Shown: positions 6,650 to 15,541 of the stretch, piece after piece | How the letters are laid out: the number at the start of each line of letters is the position of its first letter | Position numbering within the stretch: the first letter of the stretch is position 1 | Assembly (NCBI GenBank): GCA_963712595.1 | Contig: CAVQIM010000002.1 | Span: forward strand, 62,001-126,000 | Direction of reading: 5' to 3' | DNA: 64,000 nt | Origin: VRUE01 sp963712595 | GTDB lineage: Bacteria > Actinomycetota > Thermoleophilia > Solirubrobacterales > 70-9 | Made by a program: the position numbers and the translations under genes | Notes under the pieces: model-generated | What the model was told of the DNA's origin: nothing | The model's database searches: none | The model's input: only the letters and a program-made list of their open reading frames with translations

Positions 6650-8545
6650 TCAGGCGTCCTCGCGGACCCCGCCCATCTCGGTGAAGACCGCGGTCGCGCC
6701 GCCGTCCTCGCGCTGCTCGTCGGCGATCACGTGCGAGACGGCGTTGATCAGGGCCAGGTGGGTGAAGGCCTGGGGGAAGTTGCCGAGGTGGCGGCCGCTC
6801 GGCGCATCCAGCTCCTCGGCGAAGAGGTCGAGCCAGCCCGCCGCCTCCAGCAACCGCTCGCAGAGCGCCCGGGCGCGCTCCCGCTCGCCGATCTCCGAGA
6901 GCGCCGAGACGAGCCAGAAGGAGCAGATCAGGAAGGTGCCCTCCTCGCCGCTGAGGCCGTCGTCGGTCTCCTCGACCTTGTAGCGGAGGACGAGGCCGTG
7001 CTCGGTCAGATCGTCGGCAATCGCCTCGACGGTGTCGTGCACGCGCGGGTCGTCGGGGGGGAGGAAGCGCAGCAGCGGGATCAGCAGGGTGGAGGCGTCG
7101 AGCGCGTCGGTGTCGAAGTGCTGGCGGAAGACCCCGCCGCGCACGCCGCGCTCGAGGATCTCCTCGCGCATCCGCTCCGCGGTTCGCTCCCACTCCTCGG
7201 CCAGCTCGGTGACGCCGAAGCTGCGCGCGAGGCGGGCGCCACGGTCGACCGCGACCCAGATCATCAGCTTCGAGGAGACGTAGTGCTGGGGCTCGCCGCG
7301 CGACTCCCAGATCCCCTGGTCGGGGTGCTCCCAGGCAGCGATCGCCGCTTCGACCTGGTAGCGGATCAGTTGGCGGTCGGCGGGCGTGCCGCTACCCCGC
7401 AGCGCCTTTTCGTGCAGGTAGATCGAGTCGAGCAGCGCGCCCCAGACGTCGTTCTGGCGCTGGTCGTAGGCGCCGTTGCCGATCCGCACGGGGCGGGCGC
7501 CGCCGTAGCCGCTGAGGTGGTCGAGCGTGCTCTCGGTCAGCTCTCGCTCGCCGCCGATCCCGTACATGATCTGCAGGCCCGGATCGTCCTTGCAGACCTC
7601 GATGATGAAGCGCATGAAGTCGCGCGCCTCCTGGTCGAAGCCGAGCGTGTGCAGCGCCCAGAGGCTGAAGGTCGAGTCGCGGATCCAGCTGTAGCGGTAG
7701 TCCCAGTTGCGTTCGCCGCCGGGCGTCTCGGGCAGCGAGGTGGTCGGGGCGGCGATGATCGCGCCGCTCGGGGTGTAGGTGAGCCCCTTCAGCACCAGGG
7801 CCGAGCGCTGCAGGTGGATGCGCCAGGGGTGGTCGGGGAATTTGCCGGCCCGCAGCCAGTTGCGCCAGAACTCTTCGGTCGAGTCGAGCCGCTCCAGCGC
7901 CTCCGGGGCGCTGCGTGGCCCACCCAGGTCGCTCTCTCCCCAGGTGATCGCGCAGAAGCCGCTCTCGTCCTCGCGCAGCCGCAGCTTGCCGCGGGCGGCG
8001 CCGTCCTCGACCGTCAGCTCCATGTCGCTGGTCAGCCTCAGCTCGGTGCCGTCGCTTCCCCGCGCCAGAGCTTCGCCCAGCTCGCCGCCGCTCCAGCTCG
8101 CCGCTTCGGCACCGTAGGCGAAGCGCGGCAGGCACTCCATCTCCATCTCGACCTCGCCATCGACGCAGGTCATCAGCCGCAGCAGCGAGCGATCGGACTC
8201 GTGCGCGGTCTGCGGCCTGCTGCCCTTGCCGTCTTCGGGCGCCCACTCGGCGATCGAGAGCAGGTCGTGGGTGACGACCCAGCCGGTATCGGTGACCCAG
8301 GTCGTCTCGATCACCAGCGTGCCGGGCTCGTAGCGGCGGCTGATCGGCACGACCACGCCGCGCGGGGCGACCTTGAAGTGGCCGGCGCCGCGGTCGAGCA
8401 GCGCGGCGAAGGCGCTGGGGGAGTCGAAGCGCGGCAGGCAGAGCCACTCGACCGCGCCGTCGTAGGAGACCAGGGCGCTGGTGTGGCAGTCGGAGAGGAA
8501 GCCGTAGGCGCCGATCGGCGGGAAGCGTGCGTCGCCGGCTCTCAA
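6650..8545 (-). CDS. Glycoside hydrolase family 15 protein (glucoamylase/trehalase-like)
   Basis: The 631-residue product starts at TTG 8545. It has the two-part layout of bacterial GH15 enzymes: an N-terminal beta-rich domain beginning PPIGAYGFLSDCHTSALVSYDGAVEWLCLPRFDSPS, and an (alpha/alpha)6 catalytic domain from about residue 240 with NWDYRYSWIRDSTFSLWALHTLGF and GNGAYDQRQNDVWGALLDS. Near the C-terminus EEGTFLICSFWLVSALSE matches the conserved acidic segment of the family. No signal peptide is visible, so it is probably cytoplasmic and acts on trehalose or alpha-glucans. It is divergent from ctaG. The usual annotation in actinobacteria is trehalase or glucoamylase; sequence alone does not decide between them. 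Confidence 0.9.
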   Translation of the reverse strand: MRAGDARFPPIGAYGFLSDCHTSALVSYDGAVEWLCLPRFDSPSAFAALLDRGAGHFKVAPRGVVVPISRRYEPGTLVIETTWVTDTGWVVTHDLLSIAEWAPEDGKGSRPQTAHESDRSLLRLMTCVDGEVEMEMECLPRFAYGAEAASWSGGELGEALARGSDGTELRLTSDMELTVEDGAARGKLRLREDESGFCAITWGESDLGGPRSAPEALERLDSTEEFWRNWLRAGKFPDHPWRIHLQRSALVLKGLTYTPSGAIIAAPTTSLPETPGGERNWDYRYSWIRDSTFSLWALHTLGFDQEARDFMRFIIEVCKDDPGLQIMYGIGGERELTESTLDHLSGYGGARPVRIGNGAYDQRQNDVWGALLDSIYLHEKALRGSGTPADRQLIRYQVEAAIAAWEHPDQGIWESRGEPQHYVSSKLMIWVAVDRGARLARSFGVTELAEEWERTAERMREEILERGVRGGVFRQHFDTDALDASTLLIPLLRFLPPDDPRVHDTVEAIADDLTEHGLVLRYKVEETDDGLSGEEGTFLICSFWLVSALSEIGERERARALCERLLEAAGWLDLFAEELDAPSGRHLGNFPQAFTHLALINAVSHVIADEQREDGGATAVFTEMGGVREDA

Positions 8546-8598
8546 GGTGGCGCCAAGCTACCACCGCGAGCCGGCGGCGCCCTCGCAAACCGCGGCGC

Positions 8599-8604
8599 TA
8601 CGCT
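8599..8604 (+). promoter_or_regulatory. -10 box TACGCT for leaderless ctaG
   Basis: TACGCT ends 6 nt before GTG 8611 and no Shine-Dalgarno is present, so transcription would begin at or next to the start codon. The same TANNNT spacing recurs at clpP, valS, proB and yjbQ. Confidence 0.55.
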
Positions 8605-8610
8605 GAATCC

Positions 8611-9516
8611 GTGAGCCCCCCGTTCGCCCACGTCGCCGGTTCTTTCGTCCCGATAGAGGTCTTTCCGATCACCATCGCGGCGGTCCTCTACTGGCACAGG
8701 GCGATGGTCCTCTCCTGGGACGGCCGCCCGGTTCCAGTCTGGCGCCAGGTCTGCTTCGGGGCCGGTTTGGCGACGGTCGCGATCGCCCTCTTCAGCCCGA
8801 TCGGCCACATCGCCGAGGAGCTGGTGATCGCCCACATGGGCGAGCACCTGCTGATCGGCGACATCGCCTCGTTGCTGCTGGTGCTGGGACTGACCAAATC
8901 CCTCCTGCAGCCGGTTCTCGCGATCCGCGCCTTCAACCGGCTCCAGATCCTCACCCATCCCGCCGTCGCCTTCCCGCTCTGGGCGCTCAACTTCTACCTC
9001 TGGCACCTGCCGGCGCTCTACGACGCCGCCTATGGCGCGGCGCCACTGCACGCCCTCGAGCACACGACCTTCCTCTTCTTCGGCTGCCTGATGTGGATGC
9101 CGATCTTCGGCCCGCTGCCGAAGCCGCAGTGGTTCGGCGCCGGCTGGAAGGTGGGCTACGTGATCGCCGTCCGCTTCGCCGGCGCGATACTCGGCAACGT
9201 GCTGATGTGGTCGGGCTCGGTCCTCTACCCGATCTACGCGCCGGGGGAGCGCTACTGGGGAATCTCGGCGATCGCCGACCAGAGCACGGCCGGGGTGATC
9301 ATGATGGTCGAGGGGACCTTCCTCGCCCTCGGCGTGCTCGCCTGGGTCTTCTTCGAGGTCGCCCGGGAAGGGACGGAGCGCCAGCGCCTGCTCGACCTCG
9401 CCCACGAGCGCGGCGTCGCGCTCGACGAGCGCCGCGCGCAGCGGGCAGTCGCCGCCGGGCACGGCGCCCTACTGGAGGAGCGGCTGACGGTGACCGGCGA
9501 TGACCCCGATCCCTGA
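8611..9516 (+). CDS. ctaG: CtaG-type (caa3) cytochrome c oxidase assembly protein
   Basis: A 301-residue integral membrane protein with about seven transmembrane segments. The start chosen is GTG 8611, because the first hydrophobic segment (FVPIEVFPITIAAVLYWHRA) begins just after it and a TANNNT box stands 6 nt upstream. Family features include FSPIGHIAEELVIAHMGEHLLIGDIAS, LWALNFYLWHLPALYDAA and ALEHTTFLFFGCLMW, rich in His residues that could bind copper. The protein is expected in the plasma membrane, where it helps assemble the copper site of a caa3-type oxidase. About 45 hydrophilic residues follow the last helix. Its 3' end overlaps the next gene by 17 bp. No oxidase genes are in the window. 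Confidence 0.88.
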   Translation: MSPPFAHVAGSFVPIEVFPITIAAVLYWHRAMVLSWDGRPVPVWRQVCFGAGLATVAIALFSPIGHIAEELVIAHMGEHLLIGDIASLLLVLGLTKSLLQPVLAIRAFNRLQILTHPAVAFPLWALNFYLWHLPALYDAAYGAAPLHALEHTTFLFFGCLMWMPIFGPLPKPQWFGAGWKVGYVIAVRFAGAILGNVLMWSGSVLYPIYAPGERYWGISAIADQSTAGVIMMVEGTFLALGVLAWVFFEVAREGTERQRLLDLAHERGVALDERRAQRAVAAGHGALLEERLTVTGDDPDP

Positions 9517-10999
9517 GCGATGGCTGCTGGGCGCGCTCGTCTTCGCCGTCGGCGCGGCCAGCCTCGGCGCCGAGATCGCCGCGGCTCGCCTTCTCGCGCC
9601 CTACTTCGGCGCCTCGACGATCGTCTGGGCAAACACGATCGGTGTCGTCCTCGTCGCCCTCTCGGCCGGATACTGGTTCGGCGGCCGGGTCGCCGACCGC
9701 CACCCGCACATGCGCGGCCTCTGCCTGCTGGTGCTGGCCGCATCGATTCTGATCGCCGCCGTTCCCTTTGCCTCTCGCCCCTTCCTCGGCTTCTCGGTCG
9801 ACGCCTTCGACACGGTCTCGATCGGCGGCTTCGCCGGCTCCCTCTTCGGCGTGCTCGTCCTGGTTGCGGCGCCGGTGACGCTGCTCGGCGCCGCCGCGCC
9901 GTGGGCGGCGCGACTGGCGGTGCGAGACGTGGGGGACGCCGGCGAGGTGGTCGGCAGGCTCTACGCGATCTCGACCGTCGGCTCGCTCTTCGGCACGATG
10001 CTCGCCGCCCTCCTCCTCATCCCCCAGGTCGGGACGCAGCGCACCTTCCTGGTCTTCGCCCTTGCTCTCGCCCTGGTCGCCACCGTGGGCCTGCGCTGGC
10101 GCTTCGCCGCCGTCCCGGCCGCCCTCGCCCTGGCGCTCTCGATGCCGGTGGGCAGCATCAAGGCGGCCGACACCGGGAGGGTTCTCTACGAGACGGAGAC
10201 GGTGCACCAGTACGCCCGCGTGGTCGAGCGGCCGGACGGAGCGAGGGTGCTGGAGCTGAACGAGGGCCAGGCGGTGCACTCGCTCTACCGGCCGGGCAGC
10301 TACCTGACCGGCGACTACTGGGACGGCCACCTGGTGCTGCCGTTCGCCTCCGGCGCCCGCCGAATCGAGCGGATCGCGATCCTCGGCAACGCCGCCGGCA
10401 CCGTCGCCCGCGCCTACGGGCACTTCTTCCCGCGCACGGCGGTCGACGCGGTCGAGATCGACGCCGAGCTGACCGCCCTCGGCCGCCGCTTCTTCGACCT
10501 GCGCAACCCCCGCATGCGGACCTTCGCCGAGGACGCCCGGCCCTGGCTGCAGCGCTCGGCCGGCGGCTACGACGCGATCATGGTCGACGCCTATCGCCAG
10601 CCCTACATCCCCTTCTACCTGACCACCCGGGAGTTCTTTGCCCTGGCGCGCGAGCGGCTGGCGCCCGGAGGGGTGGCGATCGTCAACGTCGGCCACCCCG
10701 AGGGCGGCAGCGAGCTGGAGCGGGTGCTGGGGCGGACGATGGCGACCGCCTTCCCCCGAGTCCTGCGCGACCCGATCGAGCCCACGAACACGCTGCTCGT
10801 GGGCGGAGACGGCGCGCTCTCGCCCTCGCGCTTGCGCCGCAACGCCGCCGCCCTGCCGGAGTCGCTGCGGCCGCTGGCGCTGGCGGCCGCAGCGGATCTG
10901 AGGCCACGGCTTCGCGGCGGTGAGGTCTACACCGACGATCGCGCCCCCGTCGAGTGGCTCGTCGACGCCTCCCTGCTGGAATACGCCAATGACGAGTAG
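9500..10999 (+). CDS. Fused membrane/spermidine-synthase-like protein
   Basis: A 499-residue protein. The first 210 residues or so form about seven transmembrane segments (GALVFAVGAASLGAEIAAARLLAPYFG, the typical opening of this fused family). The rest is a Rossmann methyltransferase-like domain of the spermidine synthase superfamily, with IAILGNAAGTVARAYGHFFP as glycine-rich motif I, AVDAVEIDAEL as the acidic loop and FAEDARPWLQRS. Soluble spermidine synthases are about 290 residues and lack the membrane part. Whether this protein makes polyamines is unproven, and the degenerate GNAAGT motif is unlike the GxGxG of classical enzymes. ATG 9500 lies inside ctaG, indicating translational coupling. 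Confidence 0.85.
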   Translation: MTPIPERWLLGALVFAVGAASLGAEIAAARLLAPYFGASTIVWANTIGVVLVALSAGYWFGGRVADRHPHMRGLCLLVLAASILIAAVPFASRPFLGFSVDAFDTVSIGGFAGSLFGVLVLVAAPVTLLGAAAPWAARLAVRDVGDAGEVVGRLYAISTVGSLFGTMLAALLLIPQVGTQRTFLVFALALALVATVGLRWRFAAVPAALALALSMPVGSIKAADTGRVLYETETVHQYARVVERPDGARVLELNEGQAVHSLYRPGSYLTGDYWDGHLVLPFASGARRIERIAILGNAAGTVARAYGHFFPRTAVDAVEIDAELTALGRRFFDLRNPRMRTFAEDARPWLQRSAGGYDAIMVDAYRQPYIPFYLTTREFFALARERLAPGGVAIVNVGHPEGGSELERVLGRTMATAFPRVLRDPIEPTNTLLVGGDGALSPSRLRRNAAALPESLRPLALAAAADLRPRLRGGEVYTDDRAPVEWLVDASLLEYANDE

Positions 11000-11126
11000 C
11001 GGACACCGCGACGCCCTCGGCAGGGCCAGGGCCTGGCTGGTCACCGGCCCGCTCGGGCGCGGCCTTTCCTTCGCGATCGACTTCGCCGTCGCCGTGCGCA
11101 CCGGGTTGGCCCAGCGCAAGGGCTGA
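10989..11126 (+). CDS. Small cationic protein, 45 residues, unknown function
   Basis: The ATG at 10989 overlaps the stop of the spermidine-synthase-like gene. The product begins MTSSGHRDALGRARAWLVTG and continues with GPLGRGLSFAIDFAVAVRTG and a basic end. One amphipathic or weakly hydrophobic helix flanked by Arg residues is visible. It is placed like a coupled last gene of the ctaG unit. It is short enough that chance cannot be excluded, but the overlap, actinobacterial codon use and absence of any competing gene favour reality. Confidence 0.45.
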   Translation: MTSSGHRDALGRARAWLVTGPLGRGLSFAIDFAVAVRTGLAQRKG

Positions 11127-11132
11127 TTCCTC

Positions 11133-11138
11133 TAGGGT
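11133..11138 (+). promoter_or_regulatory. Probable -10 box TAGGGT for tig
   Basis: TAGGGT ends 10 nt before ATG 11149 and there is no Shine-Dalgarno in the gap. The leader would be only about 3-4 nt long. Confidence 0.4.
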
Positions 11139-11148
11139 CCGGCGCTCG

Positions 11149-12537
11149 ATGAAGACCGCCGTCACAGAGCTGCCGGAGTCGCGAGCGCGGGTCGAGGTCG
11201 AGGTTCCCGCCGAGGACGTCGGGCGCGGCGTGCAGCGGGCCGCCCGCAGCCTCGCCCGGGAGATGAGGATGCCCGGCTTCCGCAAGGGCAAGGCGCCACC
11301 CTCGCTGGTGATCCAGCGGCTCGGTTTCGACGCGGTATTGCAGGAGACGATCCGCGAGTCCCTGCCCGAGTGGTACGAGCAGGGTTTGCTGCGCTCCGCG
11401 ATCAGCCCGGTCGGCGATCCCCGCATCGAGATCGTCTCCGCTCCCGAGGCCGAGAACGAGCCGCTCAGCTTCAAGTTCGAGATCGGCGTGCGGCCAAAGG
11501 CCGCACTGGGCGAGTACAAGGGCCTCGAGGTCGGCCGTGCAGAGGTCGAGCCCTCCGCAGAGATCGTCGAGCGCGAGGTCGAGCGCATCCGCGCCGGCTT
11601 CGCCCGCCTGGAGCCGGTCGAGCGCGTCGCCGGCGAGGGAGACGTGCTGCTGATCGACTTCGAGGGGCTCGTCGACGACAAGGCGTTCGAGGGGGGCAAG
11701 GCCGCCGACTACCTGCTCGAGCTGGGCAGCGGCCAGCTGATCGAGGGTTTCGAGGAGCAGCTCGTGGGAGTCGCCGCCGGCGAGTCGCGCGAGGTGAAGG
11801 TGTCCTTCCCCGACGACTACCAGGCCGAGCAGCTGGCCGGCCAGGATGCCGTCTTCACGGTTGAGACGAAAGAGGTGCGGGAAAAGGTTCTGCCCGAGCT
11901 CGACGACGACTTTGCCGCCGAGGCCTCCGAGTTCGAGACGCTGGCGGAGCTGCGCGACGACATCGGCGAGCGGGTCGGCGAGGCGCTCTCCGAGCGTGCG
12001 GAGCAGGACTTCAGGGTGGCCGCGGTCGACGCTGCGGTTGAGGCGGCGACGGTCGACATCCCCGACGAGCTCGTCGCCGCGCGAGCCAGCGAGCGCTGGG
12101 AGCGGGTCGAGCGTCAGCTGGCTGGCCGCGGGATGAGCCCCGATGCCTACCTGCAGATGCAGGGCAAGACGCGCGAGGAGATCCTCGAGGAGTCGAAGCC
12201 CGACGCCGAGCGCGAGCTGAAGCGCGAGGCGGTGCTGGCGGCGATAGCCGAGGCGGAGGCGATCGAGGTCTCCGAGGAGGAGCTGGTGGAGGCGCTCGAG
12301 CACACGGCCGAGCACGAGCGCACGACGCCGGAGAAGCTGCTCGCCCGCCTGCGCGAGAACGGCCGCGAGGCGATGATCCGCGAGGACATCCAGGTCCGCA
12401 AGGCGATCGACCTGCTCGCCGAGTCGGCCAAGCCGATCCCGCTCGAGCAGGCAGAAGCGCGGGAGAAGATCTGGACTCCGGAGAAGGAGGAGGAGGAGGA
12501 GCCCGGCGAGCTCTGGACCCCCGGGGGCGCCTCCTAG
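11149..12537 (+). CDS. tig: Trigger factor, ribosome-associated chaperone and peptidyl-prolyl isomerase
   Basis: At 462 residues this is the usual length. The N-terminal ribosome-binding domain carries MRMPGFRKGKAPPSLVIQRLG, containing the GFRxGKxP signature near residues 43-52. An FKBP-like PPIase domain follows (DVLLIDFEGLVDDKAFEGGK to about residue 245), then the long helical C-terminal chaperone domain with DIPDELVAARASERWERVE. The last 20 residues or so are acidic (EKEEEEEPGE), an extension seen in many actinobacterial trigger factors. It binds next to the exit tunnel (L23) and shields nascent chains. Together with clpP and clpX it forms a loose protein-quality block. A long inverted repeat starts at its stop codon. 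Confidence 0.96.
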   Translation: MKTAVTELPESRARVEVEVPAEDVGRGVQRAARSLAREMRMPGFRKGKAPPSLVIQRLGFDAVLQETIRESLPEWYEQGLLRSAISPVGDPRIEIVSAPEAENEPLSFKFEIGVRPKAALGEYKGLEVGRAEVEPSAEIVEREVERIRAGFARLEPVERVAGEGDVLLIDFEGLVDDKAFEGGKAADYLLELGSGQLIEGFEEQLVGVAAGESREVKVSFPDDYQAEQLAGQDAVFTVETKEVREKVLPELDDDFAAEASEFETLAELRDDIGERVGEALSERAEQDFRVAAVDAAVEAATVDIPDELVAARASERWERVERQLAGRGMSPDAYLQMQGKTREEILEESKPDAERELKREAVLAAIAEAEAIEVSEEELVEALEHTAEHERTTPEKLLARLRENGREAMIREDIQVRKAIDLLAESAKPIPLEQAEAREKIWTPEKEEEEEPGELWTPGGAS

Positions 12538-12905
12538 CTACTAGGAGGGTTCGCGAAACCCGGGTCCTCGGGCGAGCGAGTACCGGACCAAGCGGGCAAG
12601 AACGCAGGGAGCCCGAATAGCGCTCATGAGTATCCGGTTCGCTCAGGCAGATCGCCCTGAGTCATGGAGGTCAGCCTTGGAGCCGACCGGCGAGACACGC
12701 GCAGCCGACATTCACCCCACCCAGGGGTGGTCAAAGTCGGATGCGCCAAGCCGCCCTGGGTCAGGTGGGACCAGCCCCGCATCAACCTGAGCGAACCGGA
12801 TACTCATGAGCGCTGCTATTTGGCCGACTAAGGACGCCGTACCGCGCAGTGTCCGCCGCCGCTGGACGCGCGTGCGGGGGGTTTCGCCAACCCCTCCTAG
12901 CTAGC
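12531..12905. repeat. Non-coding nested inverted-repeat element (about 375 bp)
   Basis: The 412-bp gap between tig and the diguanylate cyclase gene has no credible ORF. It holds an inner pair of perfect 29-bp inverted repeats at 12619-12647 and 12786-12814, separated by 138 bp. Outside these is an imperfect pair of about 26 bp at 12534-12561 and 12878-12904, both built around CTAGCTA and GAGGG and ending in GCGAAACCC. The left outer arm is itself a short palindrome (CTCCTAG-CTA-CTAGGAG, 12531-12547) that includes the tig stop codon. The central loop contains further short hairpins (CACCC/GGGGTGG near 12716-12730). It could be a MITE-like insertion, a structured RNA, or a bulky terminator; no transposase is present. 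Confidence 0.7.
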
Positions 12906-12922
12906 CGGACGTTTGGTTTTCG

Positions 12923-12944
12923 CCCTGCACGGATCTGTGCAGGG
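12923..12944 (+). repeat. Short hairpin ahead of the diguanylate cyclase gene
   Basis: CCCTGCAC (12923-12930) and GTGCAGGG (12937-12944) form a perfect 8-bp stem with a 6-nt loop. There is no T-run, so it is more likely an operator or leader structure than a terminator. A TAGCGT box follows at 12946. Confidence 0.4.
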
Positions 12945-12970
12945 ATAGCGTGCCGGATACCCCACTACCG

Positions 12971-14188
12971 ATGAGATATCCGCAGATGACCCGCCTCGGC
13001 TCCAGGCCCGCCCTAGCATCCGCCCTCCTCTTCGCCGCGATCTTCGTCCTGCGCGCGACGGTCGGAATGGTCGGAGACGCGATCAGCTTCCTCTACGTGA
13101 TCCCGGTGGTGATCGTCGCCGTCGCCTATGGCGTGCGTGGGGGCCTGATCGCCGGCGTCGTTGCCTTCGCGCTCTCCTCGCTGGGCTCGATCACGGGGGA
13201 CCTCGCCGTCAGCCCCCTGGGGTACGTCAACCGAGCGCTGGTGTACCTCTTCATCGGCGGCCTGGTCGGGCGTTTCGCCGATCGCCTGCGTGAGCAGGAA
13301 GCGGAGAGCGCTCGCCACTTCAACCTCTCGCTCGACATGATCAGCACTGCCGGCTTCGACGGTTGCTTCAAGTCGGTGAACCCGGCCTTCGAGCGGATCC
13401 TCGGCTACCGGGAAGAGGACCTCGTCGGCCGCGCCTTTCTCGACTTCGTCCATCCCGACGATCGCGATAGGACAGAAAAAGAGGCGGCGGCGCTCTCCGA
13501 TGGCAACAACACCGTCCAGTTTCAAAACCGCTACTTCGACAGCGCGGGGGAGGTGCACTGGCTCGAGTGGGCCTCGGTGCCGATCCCCGAGGAGCAGATC
13601 ATCTACGGCATCGCGCGTGACGTCACCGAGCGCAAGGCGCTGGAGGAGGAGCTGGCGCGGCTCTCCCGGCACGACTCGCTCACCGGGCTGCTCAACCGGC
13701 GCAGCTTCGACGAGGCGCTCGAGTCCCAGCTCGCTTACACCCAGCGCTACGGCAGCGGCGGGGCGCTGCTGATCCTCGACCTCGATCGCTTCAAGCAGAT
13801 CAACGACGAGCTCGGCCACGCCGCCGGTGACGAGGCCCTGCGCGAGGTGGCGAAGATCCTTAGCGAGAACGTGCGCCGGACCGACACCATGGTCCGTGGC
13901 CCAGGTGTCGCCGCTCGCTTAGGGGGCGATGAGTTCGCCCTTCTACTGCCAGAGGCAGATGCGGAGGGTGCGGAGGCCGTGGCAGAGCGGCTGGTCGCGG
14001 CCCTCGCGGCATCGTCGCTGAGGATCGAAGGGGGCGAGGTCCAGCTCGGCATCAGCATCGGTGTCGCCCTCTTCGACGAGGACGGCTGCCCGCTGGCGAA
14101 GGAGCTGCTGGCGGCCGCCGACGGGGCGATGTACGTGGCCAAGGCGGCCGGCGGTGGCGGGGCGGTGCTAGCCGAGTTGCAGGCCTAG
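12971..14188 (+). CDS. Membrane-bound PAS-GGDEF diguanylate cyclase
   Basis: A 405-residue product from ATG 12971; GTG 12950 and ATG 12986 are alternatives and none has a Shine-Dalgarno. Three or four hydrophobic segments occupy residues 10-105, followed by a short linker helix. A PAS domain (about 110-230) includes FDGCFKSVNPAFERILGYREEDLVGR, HPDDRDRTEKEAA and IYGIARDVTERKALEEELARL. The C-terminal GGDEF domain has DSLTGLLNRRSF, LDLDRFKQINDELGHAAGDEAL and an intact RLGGDEFALLLP. The signature residues for making cyclic di-GMP are present. No EAL domain is fused. The likely output is c-di-GMP in response to a signal sensed by the PAS or membrane part. Confidence 0.9.
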   Translation: MRYPQMTRLGSRPALASALLFAAIFVLRATVGMVGDAISFLYVIPVVIVAVAYGVRGGLIAGVVAFALSSLGSITGDLAVSPLGYVNRALVYLFIGGLVGRFADRLREQEAESARHFNLSLDMISTAGFDGCFKSVNPAFERILGYREEDLVGRAFLDFVHPDDRDRTEKEAAALSDGNNTVQFQNRYFDSAGEVHWLEWASVPIPEEQIIYGIARDVTERKALEEELARLSRHDSLTGLLNRRSFDEALESQLAYTQRYGSGGALLILDLDRFKQINDELGHAAGDEALREVAKILSENVRRTDTMVRGPGVAARLGGDEFALLLPEADAEGAEAVAERLVAALAASSLRIEGGEVQLGISIGVALFDEDGCPLAKELLAAADGAMYVAKAAGGGGAVLAELQA

Positions 14189-14232
14189 GAGAGATCCTAG
14201 CCGTGGCTCGCGAGTCCGCGTGGCCGCTTCTA

Positions 14233-14238
14233 TAGAGT
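14233..14238 (+). promoter_or_regulatory. -10 box TAGAGT for leaderless clpP
   Basis: TAGAGT ends 7 nt before ATG 14246 (intervening GCCGCCC, not a Shine-Dalgarno). This supports the ATG at 14246 over the GTG at 14237, which overlaps the box. Confidence 0.55.
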
Positions 14239-14245
14239 GCCGCCC

Positions 14246-14830
<585 letters not shown>

Positions 14831-14837
14831 GGGCTCG

Positions 14838-14955
14838 GACGGCCAGTCCGGCGGGGGTTCCGCTTAACTTTTTGCGAAGGGCAGGGGAACGGCTGGCGCC
14901 CGGAGCGGGGCCCGCAAAAAGTACAAGACGCCCCACCCCCGCCGGACTGGCCGTC
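14838..14955. repeat. Palindromic element type A, copy 1 (21-bp arms, 76-nt core)
   Basis: Perfect 21-bp inverted arms lie at 14838-14858 and 14935-14955 around a 76-nt core. The core starts TCCGCTTAACTTTTT and ends AAAAAGTACAAGACG, and its two ends pair with each other so the whole element can fold into one long hairpin. A second copy with an identical core length and a gapless, closely similar core, but wholly different arms, lies at 23212-23325. It sits between clpP and the M23 peptidase gene and overlaps the start of the latter. No T-run follows the right arm, so it is not a classical terminator. Confidence 0.8.
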
Positions 14956-15450
14956 TTGGTTGCGGTAGGTGCCCTTTTTGCCCCGGTCGCCTCGGCCAGA
15001 AGCTTTGGTGACGATGGGGGTGCGACTTACTTCGAGCACGTCTTTCCGGTGCGAGGGGCGCATGGGACGCGGGGGGCTATCGGGGAATTTGGGGCGCCGC
15101 GCAGTGGGGGCCGCTGGCATGAAGGCTTTGACGTGGTTGCGGCCTGCGGCACGCCGCTGGTGGCTGTGCGGGGCGGTCGGGTTCTGCGCAGGGGGTACGA
15201 CCCCGTGCTCTATGGCAACTACCTATTGATCCACGGCGAAGGGGAGGAACGCAGCTACTTCTACGCCCACCTGCCGAGCCCGGCCCTCGTCGATCGGGGC
15301 GAGCGCGTCTGGACCGGCGAGCGGGTCGGCTCGGTCGGCGAGACCGGAAACGCGATCAGCGTCGGCTGCCACCTCCACTTCGAGATCCACGCCCACGGCC
15401 ACCCGGTCGATCCCGGGCCTTCACTGCATAGCTGGGATCGCTACAGCTGA
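14872..15450 (+). CDS. Secreted M23-family metallopeptidase (LytM/lysostaphin type)
   Basis: The catalytic domain has the zinc ligands of M23 peptidases in HEGFDVVAACG (HxxxD) and HLHFEIHAHGH (HxH). A signal peptide (RRPTPAGLAVLVAVGALFAP, cleaved after VASA) precedes it. No ATG or GTG lies ahead of the signal peptide: possible starts are TTG 14872 (used here, 192 residues), CTG 14893 or TTG 14956, and the last would remove the basic N-region. The start and half the signal peptide are therefore encoded by the type A palindromic element. The enzyme should act on peptidoglycan cross-links outside the membrane. The protein is compact with no extra binding domain. Confidence 0.82.
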   Translation: MRRAGERLAPGAGPAKSTRRPTPAGLAVLVAVGALFAPVASARSFGDDGGATYFEHVFPVRGAHGTRGAIGEFGAPRSGGRWHEGFDVVAACGTPLVAVRGGRVLRRGYDPVLYGNYLLIHGEGEERSYFYAHLPSPALVDRGERVWTGERVGSVGETGNAISVGCHLHFEIHAHGHPVDPGPSLHSWDRYS

Positions 15451-15541
15451 CCCGAACAGCGCGCTTTCCGCCCGCGAGGCGGCACACACTCGGTGCGATC
15501 GACGCAACACCTACGCGCAGTCGCCTGGCAAACTTACCGAC

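Noticed and set aside
6638..8614. A 658-codon plus-strand open frame opposite the GH15 gene
   Set aside because: GH15 motifs are on the minus strand; the plus translation is compositionally biased and has no family features.
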